A stretch of 13,506 nucleotides of DNA from Candidatus Hydrogenedentota bacterium (GTDB lineage Bacteria; Hydrogenedentota; Hydrogenedentia; Hydrogenedentales; SLHB01): the NCBI GenBank assembly GCA_013349485.1, contig DUZM01000061.1, forward strand, positions 1 to 13,506, read 5' to 3'. The translations under genes were made by a program, and so were the position numbers. The first letter of the stretch is position 1. The number at the start of each line of letters is the position of its first letter. Below, piece by piece: positions 6,275 to 13,105 of this stretch. The notes below the pieces were generated by a model. It did not search any database. It had not been told where the DNA came from and saw only the letters and a list, made by a program, of their open reading frames with translations.

Positions 6275-7294
6275 TCATTTCGTCGTGGCGTATTCCGGCG
6301 GGCGGGGCACGACGCCCTTGGGCGTAACGTCGATGATGCGATAGGCGCGGTCGCGTGCGGCAGGCGTCGCAACGAGGCGCGTGGTGTTCCACGGCACGCG
6401 CCGTACCTCTTCGGTGTTCTCGCGTTCCCAATGGCCGAACACCAGCAGATCCAGCGGATTGTCGACGAAGAGGACGAGCTGCGTTCGCATGCCGAGGTGA
6501 GGTTCTCGAAGACTGTCGCCGTATCGGTGCGTGAAGCCTATCGTCCAACGGCACGGCTTGAGCTTTCGGCGGAGCCGCTCGAGGTCGCCGTCCTGGGTGT
6601 CGAGGGCGCTCATGCCTGCCGGCGCTTTGGCGTCGAAGCCCAAGTAACCGTCTTCTCCAAACCGGAACGCGTAGACCTCCGGGCCGAACAGGTCTTCGTA
6701 CAGCGTTCCGGTGCGGTCGCGTTCGCCGCCGCAGACGAACGTAGGTTTCTCGCAAATATTCAACACCTCGGTAAAATCATTGAACTCGTCGACAGCGGCG
6801 TGCTCGGTTAGGTCGCCGGTAACGAGTACGAATTCGGCGTCGCTCGCGTTGACGGCTTGGATGACGGCCCGGAACGTTTCTTTAGGCGAGGGGCGGTCGT
6901 TCCCGCCGATGTGCACGTCCGTGACGTGCGCGAAGTTGTACGCGTTCGGGAATTGCTCGCGGACGAACACGGAGCGAATGTTTCGGTGAAGGCCGTCTGG
7001 CGTCGCCGCTTCGATCGCGTAGTCTCCGGGGGGCGCGTTGTCGGGGATCGGGCACCGGGCCTGGTGACCGCCGCCCGCGGCGTCGGCCCAGGAAACGCTC
7101 AACGCGACGGCAGTCTCGCCGCGCACGAGCCGTAGCCGCGCTTCCTCGTCAAGCAGGGCGCTGAATGCGGCGCCGGGCGCGACGATTACGGGTCGGCCGT
7201 TGTTGGGCGTTCGGATGAGCGCCCGCGTATCGACAGGAACGGCCGGCGCGCCGGTCGCCGCCAGCGCTAGATATACCGTCCAGACGCAGATCAT
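6275..7294 (-). CDS. Exported metallophosphatase-like protein with degenerate metal site
   Basis: A 339-residue protein whose ATG 7294 overlaps the end of the preceding gene by four bases (ATGA), with GGAGG seven bases upstream. The N-terminus (MICVWTVYLALAATGAPAVP) is a probable signal peptide. A beta-rich N-terminal domain of about 110 residues precedes a calcineurin-like phosphoesterase domain. That domain shows HVTDVHIGG (Asp126, His128), VTGDLTEHA (Asp161) and FTHRYGD (His256). The expected GNHD/E motif is instead CGGERD (residues 188-193), losing both the metal-bridging Asn and the catalytic His. The final GHxH is GHWE (287-290), losing the last His. The family normally uses a di-metal centre to cleave phosphoesters. 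Here activity is likely altered or absent. Phosphate-monoester or nucleotide substrates cannot be inferred. Co-transcribed with the TolB-like gene. Confidence 0.8.
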   Translation of the reverse strand: MICVWTVYLALAATGAPAVPVDTRALIRTPNNGRPVIVAPGAAFSALLDEEARLRLVRGETAVALSVSWADAAGGGHQARCPIPDNAPPGDYAIEAATPDGLHRNIRSVFVREQFPNAYNFAHVTDVHIGGNDRPSPKETFRAVIQAVNASDAEFVLVTGDLTEHAAVDEFNDFTEVLNICEKPTFVCGGERDRTGTLYEDLFGPEVYAFRFGEDGYLGFDAKAPAGMSALDTQDGDLERLRRKLKPCRWTIGFTHRYGDSLREPHLGMRTQLVLFVDNPLDLLVFGHWERENTEEVRRVPWNTTRLVATPAARDRAYRIIDVTPKGVVPRPPEYATTK

Positions 7295-8373
7295 TCCTTG
7301 ACCTCCGGAGTCGGGCGCCAGGCGGGGGCGTACTCGTGTCCGGCCCCGTTTGTGAGGGGCCGCATGTTCTCGCCGGTTGATTCAGCGATGAAGATCCGCG
7401 GCGCGCCTCCGCAGTTGGAGACGAAGGCAAGGTGGGCGCCGTCGGGGGACCATGCGGGATGCCAGAAATCGGCTTCGGGCGATGCCGCAATGGCGGTGAC
7501 GCGCACGGTGTCGGGGTAGGCGCGGTATAGGCCTCTGCGCCCGCTGCGGAACGACTCGAAAGCGAAACATTTGCCGTCGGGCGACCAGACGGGGTTCCAG
7601 TCTGCCGCGCGATGGTTACTTACGTCGTAGGCGCCTTGCCTATAGAGCACGAAGATCTCGCGATCGCCACCGTCATTCGACTCGAATGCGATCATTTTAC
7701 CGTCCGGCGCCGGCTCCGCGAACCACTCCTCATAGCTGCCCTCGGAAGGCAGCAACATGCCCGGGATTGGAATTGCCCCGTCGGGGGTCACGATGAACAG
7801 GTCGGTCGACAGCCCGGCGCTCGACACCGTCAGGCCAATCGCCACGATATTTGCGTCGGGTTGCCACGCCAGTTCCGGGAGGGCCGGGTCGTCGCCGAAC
7901 GCCTGCTGCAGCCTGACAAGCGAAATCCCGCCGACCCATACGGGGCGCATGAGGCCCGTTCGGTTGCCGCCCCAAGGGAGTTCGGTGTCCGTTCCGAGGT
8001 CGTAGACCATGATCCGCTGGTCCTGGCCCGCCCCCGATGCGTAGGCGATGCGCGTTCCTTCCGGCGACCACCGCGGCCATCGGTTGGATCTGTCGGCAAG
8101 CGGAAGGCGACGGAGCCCGCTGCCGTCGCCGTGAACGACGCAGATGGCTCGGCCGCCGTTATTGCCGGTGTCAAAGGCAAGCCATTCGCCGCCCGGCGCC
8201 CAGACCGGTGCGCCGTCGGACGTGCCAGGCCCCACCGGCGTCACGGCGCCCGAGGCGAGGTCGGCCACGCAGACGCGTCGTGCGGCCGGTTCGGCGCCTT
8301 GGACGAACGCGACTTGATCCGGCTGGGTAGCGCGGACGAGAACCAGGGCTAGACAAAACGCAACCATGACCAT
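7291..8373 (-). CDS. TolB-like WD40/PD40 beta-propeller protein, exported
   Basis: A 360-residue protein with PD40-type repeats: PVWAPGGEWLAF (57-68), PRWSPEGTRIAY (100-111), AEPAPDGKMIAFES (219-232), PVWSPDGKCFAFES (261-274), PAWSPDGAHLAFVS (306-319) and a final PAWRP. These form a six-bladed propeller like the TolB C-terminal domain, a protein- or ligand-binding platform in the periplasm. The N-terminal TolB domain is absent, so this is not TolB itself. The N-terminus MVMVAFCLALVLVRAT is hydrophobic and could be a short signal peptide. Two adjacent starts exist (ATG 8373 and ATG 8367). Neither has a Shine-Dalgarno, but a -10-like TACAAT ends six bases before the first ATG, so a leaderless mRNA is possible. 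The end overlaps the metallophosphatase-like gene by ATGA, which implies a two-gene operon and a shared role. Confidence 0.82.
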   Translation of the reverse strand: MVMVAFCLALVLVRATQPDQVAFVQGAEPAARRVCVADLASGAVTPVGPGTSDGAPVWAPGGEWLAFDTGNNGGRAICVVHGDGSGLRRLPLADRSNRWPRWSPEGTRIAYASGAGQDQRIMVYDLGTDTELPWGGNRTGLMRPVWVGGISLVRLQQAFGDDPALPELAWQPDANIVAIGLTVSSAGLSTDLFIVTPDGAIPIPGMLLPSEGSYEEWFAEPAPDGKMIAFESNDGGDREIFVLYRQGAYDVSNHRAADWNPVWSPDGKCFAFESFRSGRRGLYRAYPDTVRVTAIAASPEADFWHPAWSPDGAHLAFVSNCGGAPRIFIAESTGENMRPLTNGAGHEYAPAWRPTPEVKE

Positions 8374-8379
8374 GCGCGG

Positions 8380-8385
8380 ATTGTA
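8380..8385 (-). promoter_or_regulatory. Candidate -10 element for a leaderless transcript of the propeller gene
   Basis: On the minus strand TACAAT is followed by six bases and then ATG 8373, so transcription would begin at or beside the start codon. No convincing -35 box is present and no ribosome binding site precedes the ATG. Confidence 0.35.
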
Positions 8386-8465
8386 TCACACGGTGCGCTG
8401 GGGGGCGAAAGCGCGTTCCTGGCGTCCGCTCGAACGCAAGGGGCGCACTTTTTCTTGGTATTCTG

Positions 8466-8495
8466 TTGACAGTGATAAAAGGCATATGCTACTTT
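8466..8495 (+). promoter_or_regulatory. Candidate promoter of the prepilin-like gene (perfect -35, extended -10)
   Basis: TTGACA (8466-8471) matches the -35 consensus exactly. After 18 bases comes TACTTT (8490-8495), a weak -10 preceded by TGC (8487-8489), which is the extended -10 TGn motif. The predicted leader is about 100 nt. Confidence 0.5.
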
Positions 8496-8502
8496 GGTAC
8501 TA

Positions 8503-8564
8503 AACAGGGAGTAAGCACGGGATTTCCGCTAAGTCCCCTGTTCCGTGATTTGTCACGTGATTTG
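8503..8564 (+). promoter_or_regulatory. Structured leader with hairpin and direct repeat
   Basis: AACAGGGA (about 8503-8510) can pair with TCCCCTGTT (8534-8542) with one bulged C. Immediately after, CGTGATTTG occurs twice (8544-8552 and 8556-8564), 12 bases apart, about one helical turn. The first copy also forms the near-palindrome GTGATTTGTCAC. The position between promoter and start codon suggests an operator or RNA control site. No known family was recognised. Confidence 0.35.
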
Positions 8565-8605
8565 CGTTTGGCGTCCTGCGGGGCGTCGGAAGGGGGAGAG
8601 GTAAG

Positions 8606-9706
8606 ATGTGCTGCAACAAGAAGCTTGGGTTCACGTTGCTTGAACTATTGATCGTGATCACGATCATCGGCATTCTAGCGACGATTCTGTTGCCGGTTCT
8701 GGCCAGGGCGCGGGAACAGGCCAAGAAAATCGTGTGCACGAACAATCTGAAACAGATCGGCCTCGCATTTCTCATGTATTCCCATGAGAACAACGGGCTC
8801 TTTCCGCCGGGCCACCCGAATCACAAGTGGGGCGAGATCGAGTATTTCGAAACGGATTCGCTGCTGCGGTATTCTCAGCGTCAGTATCGAAACAACTATA
8901 TTTTCGACGCTTCCGAGGTGTATCCGGACTATCTTTCAGACCTGCGGGTCTTGGTGTGCCCTTCCTCGGTATTCGAGCCAATCGACGGGCGCCAGTCCAT
9001 GTACTGCGACGTAACGTTCACGCCGGAACGCATTGACATGTCGGTTTTTCCGGCCGAGGTGAACGAGTGGGAAATCCTGCGGATGATCGGGCCGCGGGAC
9101 CCGCGGCCGGATTGGGAATGCGTCACCAACCAAATGTACTGGTATATGCCTTACGCGGTCGTCACGGAGGAGCAGGCGCTCTGGCTGTGGAACGAACTCG
9201 ATCGGCTGATGTACAACAACGAAGAGGGTTTCATGGAGGGAGACCTGACGATATGGGGTGAACATGCGCCTGGGGCCGGGAATCAGTACTTCCGAATGCG
9301 CGAAAACGCGGCACGGTTTTTTATTCGCGACATCAATAACCCCGCGTACGACGCGGTGAGCGACGCCTCAATACCGGTGTTGTTTGACACGTTCGCCGAC
9401 AGCACCGGTTTTCTCCGGTTGAATCACATTGAGCCGTTGGGCGGCAACGTATTGTTCGTTGACGGGCACGTGGAATTCGTGAAATACCCGGACAAGTATT
9501 ACCGGGTCCCTTACACGCGGCTGTTTGTTGAATGGGCGAGTTCGAATACGTTTGACGACATGGCGCTACTCAACGTCCCGCCATGGTGCGGCAACCGGTT
9601 GCCGGGCACGAAGTTCGAACCGCGCTATTGGCATTATCCGGACGACCCGCAGTACGCCGGCCTCAACTTCATCGGGCCGCCGACCCCGGATGATGGCGCC
9701 GAGTGA
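8606..9706 (+). CDS. Prepilin-type (pseudopilin) protein with VDGHVEF C-terminal motif
   Basis: A 366-residue protein from ATG 8606, with GGGAG seven bases upstream. It has a short basic leader (MCCNKKLG) and the type IV prepilin/type II secretion signature G-FTLLELLIVITIIGILA. Cleavage by prepilin peptidase is expected after Gly8, leaving N-methyl-Phe9 and the conserved Glu at +5 (Glu13). After the hydrophobic helix comes LPVLARAREQAKKIVCTNNLKQIGLAFLMYSHENNGLFPP, the hallmark of the large DUF1559-like pseudopilin families of Planctomycetes-type bacteria. Residues 279-295 (GGNVLFVDGHVEFVKYP) are their usual C-terminal motif. These proteins are presumed to be assembled by a type II/IV-like machine at the cell surface; their function is unknown. 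About 70 residues follow the motif, which is longer than usual. Probably co-transcribed with the TPR gene 66 bp downstream. Confidence 0.9.
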   Translation: MCCNKKLGFTLLELLIVITIIGILATILLPVLARAREQAKKIVCTNNLKQIGLAFLMYSHENNGLFPPGHPNHKWGEIEYFETDSLLRYSQRQYRNNYIFDASEVYPDYLSDLRVLVCPSSVFEPIDGRQSMYCDVTFTPERIDMSVFPAEVNEWEILRMIGPRDPRPDWECVTNQMYWYMPYAVVTEEQALWLWNELDRLMYNNEEGFMEGDLTIWGEHAPGAGNQYFRMRENAARFFIRDINNPAYDAVSDASIPVLFDTFADSTGFLRLNHIEPLGGNVLFVDGHVEFVKYPDKYYRVPYTRLFVEWASSNTFDDMALLNVPPWCGNRLPGTKFEPRYWHYPDDPQYAGLNFIGPPTPDDGAE

Positions 9707-9772
9707 GCACTGGGGCCGTCGACGAAGCGTCGTACGGCGTCGTTGCCGTGATTTAGAAAGATGAGGCTAGGT

Positions 9773-11386
9773 ATGACCAAAAGAACCTCGAGCGCAACCA
9801 TGGTGTTGGGTGCAGCGCTGTTGGCTTGCGCCGCGAACGCGTATGCGTGGGGTCCGCGCACCCGCGAAAGCATTGCGTCTACGGCGTTGCAGGTAACGCG
9901 GCAGGAGCACCTGCTTGCATTCAGAACGGCAAAGGAAAACTATGAAGCGGACCTCTTGGCAGGGGCCGAGGCGGGGCGGCGCGCGTTGGCCGACTATGGG
10001 GTGCTGAAGGACGAGAACCACATTATTGTGGTTATCACGGGCGAACTCCAGTTGCTGCGCGAAGCGCGGGAATTTGGCATCGACAGCTATTTCTCGTATC
10101 GCGCGGGGGCGCTCGGGATGTTGGCGGCGGAGCTGATGCACCCGCTGGGCGTGGAGTTGACGCTGGCGGAACTCAAGTTGGCAGAACGGATGGATGACGA
10201 CATCGAAGTACGCCTACGCGCGGGCGACTATTCTTACAAGCCTGAATCCGAGGCACGTCAATTCATCCGCGACGCAAGCGTGTATTTCGACCAGAAACGG
10301 GCGTTTTTCCAAGACAACCGCCGGTTTATCATTCAAGACTATACGACGGGCGAAGGGTACAACGGCTATCTCAAGAACGCGGGGGAGAGCTACTTTGCAC
10401 GTGCCGTCGAGGTCGTGGCCGACGTATGGCACTCGATACTAAAACCCGGAAGCGAACCCACGGACGCTAAACCCCCGGCGAGCGTGCTGGCGCGATACCT
10501 CGCGTCCGAGATCGAGTATCTGCTGCTCGAGAAAAACAACATGCTCGAAGCGGAGAAAACGTACTACCATCTTCAGCAAATTAACCCGGGGGTTATGGAA
10601 ATCCCCCTCAAGTTGGGGGACCTGTACGCCGAGTACGGGGATCGAGCGCGTGCGGTGCGAGAATGGGTTTACGCCCAGCAGACGCCCGGGCCGGTTGGCC
10701 GGGAAGCCACGGTGAAGCTCGCAAGACTTTATATCATCATCGGCGAGGAGTTTCTCGAGAAGGGGCAAGAACCGGGCGCGGACGAGGCCAATTTGGATGA
10801 CGCGATGAAAGCGTTCCAACAGGCCCTCGAGTATGACAGCACGAACATAGAAGCCGCCGATTTGTACCGTTCGACGCGGATTGAAATTCAGTTGCGGGAA
10901 GAACGCCGCAAGTACGTTATGGCGCGGATCGGCGAAGGACAGAAACTCTTGAACGAAGCCACCGTACGAAGCACTAATCGAGACTACACCAGTGCGCTTG
11001 CCAACCTCAAGAAAGCTATTGAGGTGTTTTCGCTTGAGGACACACGGGAGTTTGCCGACCTCGCCACCATGGCCGAGGAAGGCGTCAGCACGGCCAATAG
11101 ACTCATTGACAAGGTCGAAAATGACGTGCTCGACGAGGCGGCGGAGGCGATTACCAGGGGAGGTGCGGCGGTCAACGACAAACGATTCGAGGCAGCATTT
11201 GACGCGTTCCGCAGCGTGGAGAGCATTCTCGAGGTGATTCCGAGCGATCCATCGACGACCCGAGGCAAGGAAAAACTGCAGTATATCGAGACCGCGAACC
11301 AGAAATACGGAGATGCCGAACGCGAAAAGAAGATATGGGAGCAAAAACAGAAGCAGCAGCAAGAGGCCCTGGCCGATAGGGGGTGA
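9773..11386 (+). CDS. Exported TPR protein with Zn-phospholipase-C-like N-terminal part
   Basis: ATG 9773 is chosen over ATG 9761 because GAGG lies six bases upstream, and because the resulting 537-residue protein starts with a clear signal peptide (MTKRTSSATMVLGAALLACAANAYA, cleavage before Trp26). The mature end WGPRTRESIASTAL resembles the WGxxTHxxI start of zinc-dependent phospholipase C/S1-P1-like proteins, and YFSYRAGALGMLAAELMHPLGV (about 107-128) resembles their second helical segment. The first zinc-ligand His is an Arg here. From about residue 250 the protein has TPR-like helix pairs (LEAEKTYYHLQQINPG, DAMKAFQQALEYDSTNIEAADLY, YTSALANLKKAIEVF, FEAAFDAFRSVESIL) and ends in a charged Lys/Gln coiled coil. 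It is likely a periplasmic scaffold. A CGACG-aag-CGTCG mini-hairpin (9720-9732) lies between it and the prepilin gene. The stop is 13 bases from the convergent dCMP deaminase stop. Confidence 0.75.
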   Translation: MTKRTSSATMVLGAALLACAANAYAWGPRTRESIASTALQVTRQEHLLAFRTAKENYEADLLAGAEAGRRALADYGVLKDENHIIVVITGELQLLREAREFGIDSYFSYRAGALGMLAAELMHPLGVELTLAELKLAERMDDDIEVRLRAGDYSYKPESEARQFIRDASVYFDQKRAFFQDNRRFIIQDYTTGEGYNGYLKNAGESYFARAVEVVADVWHSILKPGSEPTDAKPPASVLARYLASEIEYLLLEKNNMLEAEKTYYHLQQINPGVMEIPLKLGDLYAEYGDRARAVREWVYAQQTPGPVGREATVKLARLYIIIGEEFLEKGQEPGADEANLDDAMKAFQQALEYDSTNIEAADLYRSTRIEIQLREERRKYVMARIGEGQKLLNEATVRSTNRDYTSALANLKKAIEVFSLEDTREFADLATMAEEGVSTANRLIDKVENDVLDEAAEAITRGGAAVNDKRFEAAFDAFRSVESILEVIPSDPSTTRGKEKLQYIETANQKYGDAEREKKIWEQKQKQQQEALADRG

Positions 11387-11399
11387 GACGGACCTTCCT

Positions 11400-11882
11400 C
11401 TACTTCACGTGCTCGATTTCGGCCGGCGACAACGGTTTTAGAAAGACCCCGGCTTCTTCGAATAGTTCTTCGGCCATCACGCTCGGGTAAGGGTGATAGT
11501 AGTATACGCCCTTTATTTTTGCATTCACGAGCATCTTGCTGCACGTGAGACACGGCTGGTGCGTACAGTACACGACCGCGTCCCGCAGGCTGACGGCGTG
11601 GATGGCGCATTGGATGATGACGTTTTGCTCGGCGTGGACGGTGCGGCAGTAGTCGAGCAACTCGCCTGACTCGACGCCTTTGCGCTCTCGCAGGCAACCG
11701 CCGAGTTCATGACAATGTCTGACGCCGCTGGGGACGTCATTGTAGCCCGTCGCCAGAATGCGCTTATCGCGCACCGCCACTGCACCGACGTGTCGTCGGA
11801 GACACGTGGATCGTTCTGCGGCCAGGAAGGCCATTCGCATGAAGTAGGTGTCCCACGGCGGCCGTTCAGGATGACTTGCCAT
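11400..11882 (-). CDS. Deoxycytidylate (dCMP) deaminase, ComEB-type
   Basis: A 160-residue protein from ATG 11882, with AAGGAGG upstream; the ATG at 11939 would add an Arg-rich tail without such a site. The length fits the family (about 150-180). The enzyme deaminates dCMP to dUMP, supplying thymidylate synthase. The zinc site is complete: TVHAEQN (His83, catalytic Glu85) and QPCLTCSK (Cys111, Cys114). The segment GYNDVPSGVRHCHELGGCLRE (46-66) is the conserved region of dCMP deaminases. Its additional His/Cys residues form a second metal site in phage and ComEB-type enzymes and are linked there to dCTP activation/dTTP inhibition; the same may hold here by homology. It is divergent from trxB, with separate candidate promoters, and convergent with the TPR gene. 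The family assignment is secure, including dCMP over other cytidine-type deaminases. Confidence 0.93.
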   Translation of the reverse strand: MASHPERPPWDTYFMRMAFLAAERSTCLRRHVGAVAVRDKRILATGYNDVPSGVRHCHELGGCLRERKGVESGELLDYCRTVHAEQNVIIQCAIHAVSLRDAVVYCTHQPCLTCSKMLVNAKIKGVYYYHPYPSVMAEELFEEAGVFLKPLSPAEIEHVK

Positions 11883-11934
11883 CGACCCCTCCTTATTGGT
11901 TAAGCGGACCTGCGAGTGCCTCCGCCGGGAGCGT

Positions 11935-11963
11935 AGCATAGCAGAGCGGCGCCGCCCCTACAA
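11935..11963 (-). promoter_or_regulatory. Candidate promoter of the dCMP deaminase gene
   Basis: On the minus strand TTGTAG (11958-11963), 17-base spacer, TATGCT (11935-11940). Both boxes are imperfect and the spacing is ideal. The predicted leader is about 45 nt, with the Shine-Dalgarno at its end. Confidence 0.4.
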
Positions 11964-11993
11964 GATCCCCGTCGTGGGGAACGGCGGGGGCAC

Positions 11994-12022
11994 TTGTGTC
12001 GAACCCGGGCAACGCCTATAAT
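11994..12022 (+). promoter_or_regulatory. Candidate promoter of trxB
   Basis: TTGTGT (11994-11999), 17-base spacer, TATAAT (12017-12022, perfect -10). The predicted leader is about 83 nt. Between this and the opposing promoter, TCCCC-gtcgt-GGGGA (11966-11980) forms a small inverted repeat that could be a shared operator. Confidence 0.6.
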
Positions 12023-12111
12023 CTGGCTGGCGCCGCACTGGAGGCGTCATCGACGCGTTATCGAGTGGGGAAGAGGGGTCGCGTTTCGGTTGGGGCGTGA
12101 GAGGGTGTAGC

Positions 12112-13059
12112 ATGGGAAAAGCGATTATCATCGGGGCCGGGCCGGCGGGCTGTACGGCGGCGTTGTACGCCGCCCGGGCAAATCTGGCGCCGCTGCTTTT
12201 CGAGGGGGCTTTGAGCAAAGAGATACTACCGGGGGGGCAGTTGATGACTACGACCGAGGTCGAGAACTTTCCCGGTTATCCGGACGGAACCACGGGCCCG
12301 GAGATGATGCAGGATTTCAAGCGCCAGGCCGAGCGCTTCGGCACAAGGACGTTGTCCAAGACGGTTACGGCTGTGGACTTTTCGCAGCGGCCGTTTAGGG
12401 TGACGGCGGACGGCGAGACGTGGGAAACGAAAGCCGTGATCATCGCCACAGGGGCGCGTGCGAAATACCTCGGTATCGAGTCTGAACAGCGGTTTCTGAA
12501 CCGGGGCGTATCGGCCTGCGCAACGTGCGACGGCGCGTTGCCGCGGTTCCGCGACAAGCCGGTCGCGGTGGTTGGCGGGGGCGATACGGCCATGGAAGAA
12601 GCCCTGTTTCTGACGAATTTCGCGAGCCGGGTCCATGTGGTGCATCGCCGGGACGCGTTGCGCGCCAGCAAGATAATGGGGGCGCGCGTTCTCGCCCACG
12701 AGAAGATCGCGCTCGAGTGGAACTCGGTAGTCGACGAGGTGCTCGGCGACGACAACGACGGCGTAACGTCGGTCAGGCTGCAGGACACGAGCAGCGGCGA
12801 GCTGCGGGAGCTTCGGTGCTCGGGGGTGTTTATGGCGATTGGCCACAAACCGAATACGGATTTGTTTATTGACGTCCTCGAAATGGATGAGGTCGGCTAC
12901 ATTAGAACAAAACCGGGCACTGCCCGAACCAGCGTCGACGGCGTGTTTGCCGCGGGCGACGTCCAGGACAAGGTGTATCGTCAGGCCGTGACCGCGGCGG
13001 GCAGCGGCTGCATGGCGGCTATCGACTGCACCCGGTGGCTCGAAGCGCAGGCCCAGTGA
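12112..13059 (+). CDS. trxB: Thioredoxin reductase (NADPH, low-molecular-weight type)
   Basis: A 315-residue protein from ATG 12112, with GAGGG six bases upstream; an upstream in-frame ATG at 12097 lacks this. The length matches bacterial TrxR (about 310-320). This cytoplasmic flavoenzyme passes electrons from NADPH through FAD and a redox disulfide to thioredoxin, which in turn supports ribonucleotide reductase and protein disulfide repair. Seen directly: the FAD motif IIGAGPAGCTAALYAARA (6-23), GGQLMTTTEVENFPGYP (41-57), the redox centre SACATCDG (Cys136, Cys139), the NADPH motif VVGGGDTAMEEALFL (153-167) with the following VHRRD, and the C-terminal FAD motif FAAGDVQDKVYRQAVTAAGSGC. All key residues are intact. 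No fused thioredoxin domain and no thioredoxin gene is nearby. Its own promoter is well supported. Confidence 0.97.
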   Translation: MGKAIIIGAGPAGCTAALYAARANLAPLLFEGALSKEILPGGQLMTTTEVENFPGYPDGTTGPEMMQDFKRQAERFGTRTLSKTVTAVDFSQRPFRVTADGETWETKAVIIATGARAKYLGIESEQRFLNRGVSACATCDGALPRFRDKPVAVVGGGDTAMEEALFLTNFASRVHVVHRRDALRASKIMGARVLAHEKIALEWNSVVDEVLGDDNDGVTSVRLQDTSSGELRELRCSGVFMAIGHKPNTDLFIDVLEMDEVGYIRTKPGTARTSVDGVFAAGDVQDKVYRQAVTAAGSGCMAAIDCTRWLEAQAQ

Positions 13060-13086
13060 TCGCTGTCGGCGTTGTTTGCCGCGATC
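13058..13086. terminator. Hairpin after trxB, between convergent genes
   Basis: GATCGC (13058-13063) pairs with GCGATC (13081-13086), and inside it CGGC (13067-13070) pairs with GCCG (13078-13081) around a T-rich loop, with a small bulge on the 5' arm. It overlaps the trxB stop codon. No T-tract follows, so termination is a guess based on structure and position. Confidence 0.35.
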
Positions 13087-13105
13087 CCCGCGCGAAAGGA
13101 GACTA

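Noticed and set aside
8452..8472. Sigma54-type promoter upstream of the pseudopilin gene
   Set aside because: A GG occurs at a suitable place (CTTGG), but the required GC at the -12 position is missing. A sigma70-type TTGACA box fits better.
10439..11362. 307-codon open frame antisense to the TPR gene
   Set aside because: Complement of a highly helical, Glu/Lys-rich gene. No start signals.
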